Source: an uncultured Eubacteriales bacterium
GTDB taxonomy: Bacteria; Bacillota; Clostridia; Oscillospirales; Oscillospiraceae
DNA: 5,672 nt
Reading direction: 5' to 3'
Assembly: GCA_900320765.1 (NCBI GenBank)
Contig: ONTN01000097.1
Coordinates: 1 to 5,672, forward strand
In this document: in pieces, positions 1-4,673 of the stretch
Position numbering within the stretch: the first letter of the stretch is position 1
Layout: each line of letters begins with the position of its first letter
Notes under the pieces: generated by a model
Told to the model about the DNA's origin: nothing
The model's database searches: none
The model's input: only the letters and a program-made list of their open reading frames with translations
Position numbers and translations under genes: made by a program

Positions 1-530
1 TCGTCTTCCTCCTCGTCTTCCTCTTCAACTATCTCAGGACGTCGTTCCGCCATCTGACCTCGAACTTCGTCGACGCTCTCTCGAGCATAGCGATATACTA
101 TTTCATATACCGGCTCTCGATGTACCTCATCTCCCTGCTGCTCTCCCTCGTATATCCCCAGATATCGAACCCGAATCAGGAGAGTATAAACGAGCTTGTA
201 AAGCTCAATAAGAATATGATGATCGCGGTCTCCGTCCTGCTCGCCCCCTTCGTTGAGGAGGTCATCTTCCGCGGGGTCATATTCGGCACGATAAGAAAGA
301 AGAACACCCTCATCGCTTATATCGTCTCCTCTCTCTTCTTCGCCTTCTACCACGAGTGGCAGTTTTTCCTCTCCGGCTTCTCCTGGAGTCTTCTCATCAC
401 TACCCTGACCTATATCCCCGCCGGGATCTGCCTTGCCCGCACCTATGAGAGGAGCAAGACGATCTGGGCGCCCATCTTCCTGCATATGATACTCAATTTC
501 GTATCGGTAACGGTACAGTTCGGGCTATAA
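1..530 (+). CDS. CPBP-family intramembrane metalloprotease (CAAX/Rce1-like), 5'-truncated
   Basis: The reading frame is open from base 3 to the TAA at 528-530, so 175 residues are visible and the N-terminus lies outside the window. The Met at base 120 is internal: the 39 codons before it are also hydrophobic and in frame. The fragment carries the CPBP (Abi/Rce1) signature: EEVIFRG with its glutamate pair at 255-260, a following FxxxH (FFAFYH), and a final HxxxN (HMILN) shortly before the C-terminus. In Rce1-type proteases these residues form the active site inside the membrane. Several hydrophobic segments fit a multi-pass membrane protein. Family members process prenylated proteins or, in bacteria, peptides and bacteriocin-related substrates; the substrate here cannot be told. 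The gene ends four bases before a palindromic repeat and converges with lysC. No separate terminator is seen, so the repeat's first hairpin may serve. Confidence 0.9.
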   Translation, partial: VFLLVFLFNYLRTSFRHLTSNFVDALSSIAIYYFIYRLSMYLISLLLSLVYPQISNPNQESINELVKLNKNMMIAVSVLLAPFVEEVIFRGVIFGTIRKKNTLIAYIVSSLFFAFYHEWQFFLSGFSWSLLITTLTYIPAGICLARTYERSKTIWAPIFLHMILNFVSVTVQFGL

Positions 531-534
531 AAAA

Positions 535-667
535 GGCTTCCCCTTTGGGGAAGCTGGCTCGCCGCAAGGCGAGACTGATGAGGTTATATCGAATTTCCAA
601 ATCGGTTTGATATTCGATTCAACCTCATCCACCGCTGACGCGGTCCCCCTTCCCCTAAGGGGAAGGC
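535..667 (+). repeat. Palindromic repeat element, copy 1 (MITE/REP-like)
   Basis: This 133-bp element has near-inverted ends, GGCTTCCCC on the left and GGGGAAGGC on the right. Each end is itself a hairpin: GCTTCCCC-TTT-GGGGAAGC at the left, CCTTCCCC-TA-AGGGGAAGG ending at 667. Inside each lies a second hairpin, CTCGCC-GCAA-GGCGAG at 558-573 and ACCGC-TGAC-GCGGT at 631-644. Next come inner inverted arms, GATGAGGTT at 577-585 and AACCTCATC at 621-629, around an AT-rich core. A second copy lies at 4495-4645 in the opposite orientation. The element is noncoding and is flanked by A-runs on both sides. It resembles small non-autonomous palindromic elements common in clostridial genomes; the family assignment is inference. 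Confidence 0.85.
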
Positions 668-676
668 AAAAAGCGG

Positions 677-705
677 AAAAAGCCTTCCCGGATCGGGAAG
701 GCTTT
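677..705 (-). terminator. Intrinsic terminator of lysC (minus strand)
   Basis: There is a perfect 12-bp stem, AAAGCCTTCCCG (679-690) and CGGGAAGGCTTT (694-705), with the 3-base loop GAT. On the minus strand it follows the lysC stop by 16 bases and runs into a T-rich tract, as expected for a rho-independent terminator. The plus-strand tail is weaker, but the symmetrical stem might also stop plus-strand transcription coming through the repeat from the protease gene. Confidence 0.8.
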
Positions 706-721
706 CCTTTATATTCGGTTA

Positions 722-1930
722 TCAGTCGCCGAAGAACTTATCGTGGACGGCCTGGACGGCTCTGTCCGCGTCCTCCTCGTTTACGAGGACGGAGACCTTG
801 ATCTCGCTCGTGGAGATCATATCTATGTTGATCTTCCTCGAGGCGAGGGCATCGAACATCTTGGCGGCGATGCCGCTCGTGAGCATCATGCCCGCTCCGA
901 CGATGCTGACCTTGGCGACGTGCTTATCCACGTCGAGGCCGGCAAAGCCGAGCTCGTCGATATGCGCCTCAAGAACGTCGCAGGCCTGATCGGCGTCCGC
1001 CCTCGCGACGGTGAAGGTTATGTTCTGTATCCCGTTTCTGCCGAGACTCTGAAGAATGATATCTACGTTGATATTCTCCTTCGCAAGGCATCTGAACGTC
1101 CTGAACGCCATACCGGGTATATCCTGCATACCGATAAGGGTTATACGCGCGACGTTAACGTCCTTTGCCACTCCGCTGACTTCAGCCTGTTCCAATTTAT
1201 TTACCCCCCTGACTTTTGTTCCGGGCAGTCTCTCATAGCTTGAGAGCACCTCTAAATCCACGTTGTACCGCTTCGCCATCTCGACCGAGCGGTTGTGCAG
1301 CACCTTCGCGCCCATGCTGGCAAGCTCCAGCATCTCATCGAAGGTTATCTCGTCCAGCTTCTTCGCGCCCTTGACCTTGTTCGGGTCGGCGGTGTAGACC
1401 CCGTCCACATCCGTATAGATCTGGCAGAGGTCCGCGTGCATGGCGGCCGCTATCGCGACGGCGCTGGTGTCCGAGCCGCCTCTTCCGAGGGTCGTGATAT
1501 CGTCGTATTTGTTCACGCCCTGGAAGCCCGTCACGAGAACGACCCTTTTCGCGTCGAGCTCGCGGCGTATCCTCTCCTGCCCCACGCTCTTAATTGCGGC
1601 GTTTGAGTAGTTTGAGTTGGTTTTGAAATCCACCTGCCAGCCGGTAAGGCTGACGGCGGGTATGCCCATCGCCTGAAGCGTCATCGCGCAGAGGGCTACT
1701 GACTGCTGCTCGCCCGTTGAGAGGAGCATATCCATCTCTCGCTTCGAGGGGTTGGGGTTATATTCCTTCGCCATCGCTATGAGCTTATCCGTCGTCTTTC
1801 CCTGGGCGGAGAGGACGACGATCACGTCGTTTCCGGCGTTGTACGCCTCTGCGATGATCCCGGCGACGCGCCTGACCTTCTCGGGATCGGCTACGGAGCT
1901 TCCTCCGAATTTTTGAACGATCAATGCCAT
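722..1930 (-). CDS. lysC: Aspartate kinase (monofunctional, two ACT domains)
   Basis: This 402-residue protein phosphorylates L-aspartate with ATP to aspartyl-4-phosphate, the first step toward lysine, diaminopimelate, threonine and methionine. The amino-acid kinase domain starts with KFGGSSVA (residues 7-14), followed by STGEQ (71-75), GRGGSDTSA (149-157) and YTDVDGVYTADP (172-183). Two ACT regulatory domains follow: roughly 264-325, including IPGMAFRTF and NVDIILQS, and roughly 340-400, with the typical STSEIKVSVLV. The length is normal for the class that is feedback-inhibited by lysine, alone or with threonine; which effector acts here cannot be read from the sequence. The start is supported by GGAGG (1939-1943) eight bases before the ATG. 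It lies 64 bp downstream of hom with no terminator between, so the two are probably cotranscribed. A possible internal start for a short beta subunit is listed separately. Confidence 0.97.
   Translation of the reverse strand: MALIVQKFGGSSVADPEKVRRVAGIIAEAYNAGNDVIVVLSAQGKTTDKLIAMAKEYNPNPSKREMDMLLSTGEQQSVALCAMTLQAMGIPAVSLTGWQVDFKTNSNYSNAAIKSVGQERIRRELDAKRVVLVTGFQGVNKYDDITTLGRGGSDTSAVAIAAAMHADLCQIYTDVDGVYTADPNKVKGAKKLDEITFDEMLELASMGAKVLHNRSVEMAKRYNVDLEVLSSYERLPGTKVRGVNKLEQAEVSGVAKDVNVARITLIGMQDIPGMAFRTFRCLAKENINVDIILQSLGRNGIQNITFTVARADADQACDVLEAHIDELGFAGLDVDKHVAKVSIVGAGMMLTSGIAAKMFDALASRKINIDMISTSEIKVSVLVNEEDADRAVQAVHDKFFGD
1193..1210 (-). promoter_or_regulatory. Possible internal ribosome binding site and TTG start for an aspartokinase beta subunit
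   Basis: On the minus strand an AGGGGGG tract (1204-1210) sits eight bases before an in-frame TTG codon (1193-1195), which is Leu246 of LysC. Starting there would give a 157-residue product made only of the two ACT domains. Bacillus subtilis and Corynebacterium glutamicum lysC are known to make such beta subunits from internal starts at about this place. The tract also encodes Val-Arg-Gly-Val codons, so it may be coincidence. Confidence 0.4.
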
Positions 1931-1994
1931 TTATCATGCCTCCATTTGGAGTTTATTTCAATATATTCTATTCCGGTACCGGGCTTTCGCCTCT

Positions 1995-3218
1995 TCAGTC
2001 GAGGATCGGGAAAAGGCTCCTCACGTCGAAGCCGCGGAGCTTCTCGTCGAGCTCGCGCCGCGTCATAACGGGGGTCGCAAAGGCGTACTCGTCCGGTCCC
2101 GCTCCCGGGTACTCACCCGGATAGCTTATCAGCCTCAGATTGCCGAAGGCCGTTCCTATCTCGCGAAGGCCGGAGCCCGTGCGGACATACCAGCGCATCG
2201 GCTGATCCATAAAGTCGGCAAGGTAGCCCTCCTCGGCATCGTCCCAGCCTATATATTTTCTCGCCTTCCTGTGCTTCGCGGCGTCGATAACGTCGGCGAC
2301 GACGGCGCTCGCCGTCGGCCTCTTGCCGGCGCCCGCCCCGTAGAACATAGCCTCGCCGAGGGCGTTCCCGTGTACCACTATGCCGTTCATCACCCCGTCC
2401 ACGTTTGAAAGAAGGCTCGTTTTCGATATGAGATGCGGGGAGACGTAGGCGTTCACCCTGCCGTCCGGAAGGCGGTGCGCCCTGCCGAGGAGCTTAAGCT
2501 TGTAACCGAGGCGGCGCGCGTACTCAACGTCGTTTGCCGTTACGCCCGAGATGCCCCTTACGCTTATCTTATCGGGATCGACGTTCTTGCCGAAGGCGAG
2601 GTCGGCGAGGATGCATATCTTTCTCGCAGCGTCGTACCCCTCGATATCGGCCGTCGGATCCTGCTCGGCGTAGCCCCTGCGCTGCGCCTCTTTTAATGCG
2701 TCCTCAAAAGCCGCCCCGTCCTGCACCATACTGGTGAGGATATAGTTCGTGGTACCGTTCAGTATCCCGTACACCTCGTCGAGCTCGTTTGCCGTGAGGC
2801 ACTGGGTCATGGGCCGGATTATCGGTATGCCCCCGCCCACGCTCGCCTCGAAGAGGTAGTTTACGTTCTTCTCCTTCGCTATCGCGAGTAGCTCATGGCC
2901 GTGGGTGGCGACGAGCTCCTTATTGGAGGTGACGACGCTCTTTCCGGCTAAGAGAGCCCGCCTCGTATAATCGTAGGCCACGCGGCAGCCGCCGATCGTC
3001 TCGACCACTATCGTGACCTCGGGATCGTTCTCAACGAGGGAAAAATCCTTCGTGATAAGTCCGGAAAACGGGCTGTCGGGGAAATCCCTGATATCCACGA
3101 TATACTTTACCGATATCTCCTCGGCCGCGTTATGCGCGATCGACTCGTGATTTTCGCTTATGACCTCGCAGACGCCGCTTCCGACGGTTCCGAAGCCGAG
3201 CACGGCAATTTTTGCCAT
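1995..3218 (-). CDS. hom: Homoserine dehydrogenase
   Basis: This 407-residue NAD(P)-dependent enzyme reduces aspartate-4-semialdehyde to homoserine, the branch leading to threonine and methionine. The N-terminal Rossmann fold shows GFGTVG (residues 8-13) and TSNKEL (97-102). The catalytic domain has EASVGGGIPII (124-134), LNGTTNYILT (153-162) and the signature around AEQDPTADIEGYDAARK, whose E185, D191, D196 and K200 line up with the E208, D214, D219 and K223 of yeast homoserine dehydrogenase. GAGAGKRPTASAVV follows at 294-307. The C-terminal stretch (about 341-397) sits where an ACT domain belongs but is short and lacks the usual D-x-P-G-V-L motif. The ATG is preceded by a modest AAAGGG (3228-3233) nine bases upstream. 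It is the first gene of the probable hom-lysC operon; threonine synthase and homoserine kinase genes are not in the window. Confidence 0.96.
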   Translation of the reverse strand: MAKIAVLGFGTVGSGVCEVISENHESIAHNAAEEISVKYIVDIRDFPDSPFSGLITKDFSLVENDPEVTIVVETIGGCRVAYDYTRRALLAGKSVVTSNKELVATHGHELLAIAKEKNVNYLFEASVGGGIPIIRPMTQCLTANELDEVYGILNGTTNYILTSMVQDGAAFEDALKEAQRRGYAEQDPTADIEGYDAARKICILADLAFGKNVDPDKISVRGISGVTANDVEYARRLGYKLKLLGRAHRLPDGRVNAYVSPHLISKTSLLSNVDGVMNGIVVHGNALGEAMFYGAGAGKRPTASAVVADVIDAAKHRKARKYIGWDDAEEGYLADFMDQPMRWYVRTGSGLREIGTAFGNLRLISYPGEYPGAGPDEYAFATPVMTRRELDEKLRGFDVRSLFPILD

Positions 3219-3255
3219 CGTATCCAGCCCTTTCCCCTATGACACATTTTGATTA

Positions 3256-3284
3256 ATATTACCATAACCCCGCCCGCTTCGCAA
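3256..3284 (-). promoter_or_regulatory. Candidate sigma-A promoter for hom-lysC
   Basis: Reading the minus strand, TTGCGA (3279-3284) and TAATAT (3256-3261) are separated by 17 bases and lie about 40 bases before the hom ATG. Each hexamer matches four of six consensus positions. The placement is right, but the match is only moderate and no other support exists. Confidence 0.4.
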
Positions 3285-3305
3285 CGGGAAATTTGATAAA
3301 TAACT

Positions 3306-3333
3306 AAAAAAATTTGCCGCTTTAAACGGCAAA
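3306..3333 (-). terminator. Terminator-like hairpin upstream of hom (minus strand)
   Basis: On the minus strand a 7-bp stem, TTTGCCG and CGGCAAA with a 7-base loop, is followed directly by seven T residues. This is the form of an intrinsic terminator, though the stem is short with only four GC pairs. No gene ends here: tetR reads away on the plus strand and hom begins about 90 bases further along the minus strand. It may block minus-strand transcripts from the tetR promoter region, or act as an attenuator if hom has a second promoter farther upstream. Confidence 0.4.
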
Positions 3334-3370
3334 ATCACAACAATCGCCAAAACCTCCTTAAAAGCCCTTT

Positions 3371-3393
3371 CTTTTACTCTTGTAAAAGCTTTT
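3371..3393. promoter_or_regulatory. Candidate operator for the TetR-family regulator
   Basis: A perfect inverted repeat, CTTTTAC-TCTT-GTAAAAG (3371-3388), overlaps a second 10-bp palindrome, AAAAGCTTTT (3384-3393). Together they cover the -35 element and part of the spacer of the tetR promoter. An inverted repeat over its own promoter is the usual autoregulation arrangement in the TetR family. Binding by this protein is inferred from position only. Confidence 0.45.
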
Positions 3394-3408
3394 CGCCGGG
3401 TGTATATT
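3380..3408 (+). promoter_or_regulatory. Candidate promoter of the tetR gene
   Basis: TTGTAA (3380-3385) and TATATT (3403-3408) are separated by 17 bases and match four and five of six consensus positions. Transcription would begin near 3415, leaving a leader only just long enough for the GAGGTGA ribosome binding site at 3417-3423. Confidence 0.55.
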
Positions 3409-3427
3409 TTTTAATTGAGGTGAGAAA

Positions 3428-3985
3428 ATGACCGAAACAGCAAAAAGCCGCGAAAACCCGATGTCGATCCGCTCGAAGAACGCGCTCGGCACGGCGCTTT
3501 TAAAGCTTATGATCTCGCGCGAATTGGAGGATATCTCCATTCAGGATATAACGAAAAAGGCGGGACTTTCCCGCCAGACCTTCTATACCAATTTCAGGGA
3601 AAAGGAGGATATCCTCGTCTACCTCGTCGGCGGGCTTTTCGGCCGCTACAGGGAGAGGCTCGAGGAGGCAAGGCCGGAGGCTGACGGCTTTCTTATAGAT
3701 TACTTTATGTTCTGGGGCGACAGCCGCGACTTTCTCTCTCTCCTCTTCCGGCGCGGAAAGGGCGGTATATTCCAGGAGGCGAACCGCCATTTCTTCGAGG
3801 CGGGCGGACTTCCGAAGGGGCTCATATCATCAGAGGGCGACGAGGAGCCCTACGTTCGCGCCGGTCTTGCCGGTATGACCTACGAGCTTCTTTACATATG
3901 GATGACCCGCGATCTCGGTCTCTCCGTCTCCGCTCTGCGCGGCCTTGCCTCCCGCATTTTGTCAGGCGAGCTTTTCCGCGAATAA
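3428..3985 (+). CDS. TetR/AcrR-family transcriptional regulator
   Basis: This 185-residue protein is of normal length for the TetR family. The N-terminal DNA-binding domain is clear: helix 1 around NALGTALLKLM (18-28), then the helix-turn-helix ISIQDITKKAGLSRQTFYTNF (about 36-56) and the usual FREKEDIL turn into helix 4. The C-terminal half, with FLSLLFRRGKGG, a YVRAGLAGMTYELLYIWM helix and a final ALRGLASRIL helix, fits the small ligand-binding domain of DhaS-like Bacillota members (inference). The ligand is unknown. The first ATG is chosen because GAGGTGA lies just before it; Met12 has no ribosome binding site. The promoter carries an inverted repeat over the -35 element, suggesting self-repression. 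It is divergent from hom and followed 65 bp later by a lipoprotein gene that it may control, although nothing shows this directly. Confidence 0.92.
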   Translation: MTETAKSRENPMSIRSKNALGTALLKLMISRELEDISIQDITKKAGLSRQTFYTNFREKEDILVYLVGGLFGRYRERLEEARPEADGFLIDYFMFWGDSRDFLSLLFRRGKGGIFQEANRHFFEAGGLPKGLISSEGDEEPYVRAGLAGMTYELLYIWMTRDLGLSVSALRGLASRILSGELFRE

Positions 3986-4009
3986 AGCGGCAGCGATACG
4001 GAATACTAT

Positions 4010-4044
4010 CTCCGAAACGAGAAAAAAGTTTCAGATTTCGGAGG
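4010..4044 (+). promoter_or_regulatory. Hairpin that could sequester the lipoprotein ribosome binding site
   Basis: CTCCGAAA (4010-4017) pairs perfectly with TTTCGGAG (4036-4043), placing most of the GGAGG ribosome binding site (4040-4044) of the next gene inside a stem. A shorter alternative hairpin, GAAAC (4014-4018) with GTTTC (4028-4032), uses part of the same left arm and would free the site. A switch between the two is inference; the loop of the larger hairpin is 18 bases, so its stability is uncertain. Confidence 0.4.
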
Positions 4045-4050
4045 TAAGAA

Positions 4051-4410
4051 ATGAAAAAGCTCATTATAACGGCCATGTGCCTTGTCTGCGCTCTCGGCCT
4101 TGGCGCCTGCTCCGATACCGCCGACGCGGGCGATACCACAAAGGACGGAGTGATCGGCGACGGCTTCCGCGACGACCTGAACGATATGAAAAACGGTCTT
4201 GAGGATATGCTCGACGGCGAGGGCGGCAGAAACGACCGCTACGGCACTAACGGCACCTATGGCAACAACGGTACCAACGGTACTAACGGTACTACCAACG
4301 GCAACGTGAATGGCACCACTAACGGCACTAACGGCACGATGGGCGGCGCAAATAACGGCGCCGCAGGCGGCAGCACCGGAATGAACGGAGCCGGAAACGG
4401 CAACGGCTAA
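4051..4410 (+). CDS. Small putative lipoprotein with Asn-Gly-Thr repeats
   Basis: The 119-residue product begins with a lipoprotein signal peptide: KK, a hydrophobic stretch IITAMCLVCALGLG, and a lipobox LGAC with Cys20 as the expected lipidated residue. The mature part starts with an acidic region (21-60) that includes a probably helical segment, FRDDLNDMKNGLEDML. From residue 65 on it is almost entirely Asn, Gly and Thr with some Ala, Ser and Met, and has no charged residues. The start has GGAGG (4040-4044) six bases before the ATG. It would be anchored on the outer face of the membrane with a flexible tail reaching into the wall. No enzymatic domain is visible and I do not recognise the family; similar small Asp-rich lipoproteins of unknown function occur in clostridia. 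It follows tetR by 65 bp and ends in its own terminator. Confidence 0.85.
   Translation: MKKLIITAMCLVCALGLGACSDTADAGDTTKDGVIGDGFRDDLNDMKNGLEDMLDGEGGRNDRYGTNGTYGNNGTNGTNGTTNGNVNGTTNGTNGTMGGANNGAAGGSTGMNGAGNGNG
4243..4338 (+). repeat. In-frame Asn-Gly-Thr coding repeat
   Basis: This is a low-complexity tract with a 9-base period built from AAC GGY ACY codons, covering residues 65-96 of the lipoprotein. The units are imperfect (extra Thr, Asn-Val, and Tyr insertions) and the third codon position alternates between C and T, so it is an aged repeat rather than a fresh expansion. Its length may vary between strains. Confidence 0.8.
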
Positions 4411-4414
4411 AAGG

Positions 4415-4463
4415 AAACGACCCGGCGGGGTGATTTTTTCACCCCTCTCCGGGTCGTTTTTTT
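4415..4463 (+). terminator. Strong intrinsic terminator of the lipoprotein gene
   Basis: The outer stem AAACGACCCGG (4415-4425) pairs with CCGGGTCGTTT (4449-4459), and an inner stem GGGGTGA (4427-4433) pairs with TCACCCC (4439-4445) around a T-rich loop. The stem runs into seven T residues (4457-4463). It begins five bases after the stop codon. Confidence 0.92.
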
Positions 4464-4494
4464 GCGCGTTAACCGGTTTAGCGCCCCGCCCTTT

Positions 4495-4645
4495 GCCTTC
4501 CCCTTGGAGGGGAAGGTGGCGCGTAAGCGCCGGATGAGGTGTAGGCGCGAAGCGCCGTATAAACGTTGCAAAAAGCACCACCGCCGTTTCACGGCGGCCA
4601 CCTCATCAGTCAGCTGCGCTGACAGCTTCCCCTCAAGGGGAAGCC
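4495..4645 (-). repeat. Palindromic repeat element, copy 2 (MITE/REP-like)
   Basis: This 151-bp second copy is in the opposite orientation to the one at 535-667. On the plus strand it begins GCCTTCCCC and ends GGGGAAGCC. The end hairpins are CTTCCCCT-TGG-AGGGGAAG and GCTTCCCCT-CA-AGGGGAAGC. The next hairpins inward are GGCGC-GTAA-GCGCC (4518-4531) and GTCAGC-TGC-GCTGAC (4609-4623), with GATGAGGTG (4534-4541) and CACCTCATC inner arms. The core differs from copy 1: it holds two more hairpins, GGCGC-GAA-GCGCC (4544-4556) and CCGCCGT-TTC-ACGGCGG (4581-4597). It is noncoding and sits between the lipoprotein terminator and the end of the deacetylase gene. Confidence 0.85.
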
Positions 4646-4673
4646 TTTGCTTTTGAACCGCAGTAGGAAAAAC

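Noticed and set aside
535..667. Repeat considered as a CRISPR array
   Set aside because: There are no regularly spaced direct repeats with unique spacers; the structure is a single nested palindrome.
607..801. Short plus-strand frame crossing repeat copy 1 and the end of lysC
   Set aside because: It covers the repeat and the lysC terminator, lacks a ribosome binding site and has no recognisable protein features.
743..1243. Long plus-strand open frame of 166 codons opposite lysC
   Set aside because: It is antisense to the well-supported aspartokinase, has no family motif, and arises from the GC-rich codon pattern of lysC.
1973..1982. Perfect 10-bp palindrome CCGGTACCGG between hom and lysC
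   Set aside because: It is too short for a terminator, has no T-run and no second copy nearby; it may be a chance restriction-like site.
3219..3427. Searched the hom leader for a T-box, lysine riboswitch or SAM riboswitch
   Set aside because: The region is too short and shows no T-box motif or conserved riboswitch core that I can recognise; only the small hairpin remains.
3500..3790. Minus-strand frame of 96 codons opposite tetR
   Set aside because: It is a shadow of tetR, which has a clear helix-turn-helix, promoter and ribosome binding site.
3959..3986. Possible promoter for the lipoprotein (TTGTCA, 16 bases, AATAAA) at the end of tetR
   Set aside because: The -10 match is poor and it lies over the tetR stop codon; readthrough from tetR explains expression equally well.
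4006..4581. Minus-strand open frame of 191 codons across the lipoprotein, its terminator and part of the repeat
   Set aside because: Its Val/Ala/Gly-rich translation is the mirror of the Asn-Gly-Thr repeat, and it runs through a terminator and repeat copy 2.
4462..4656. Short plus-strand and minus-strand frames inside repeat copy 2
   Set aside because: The DNA is a set of hairpins; copy 1 has no equivalent frame, so coding is unlikely.
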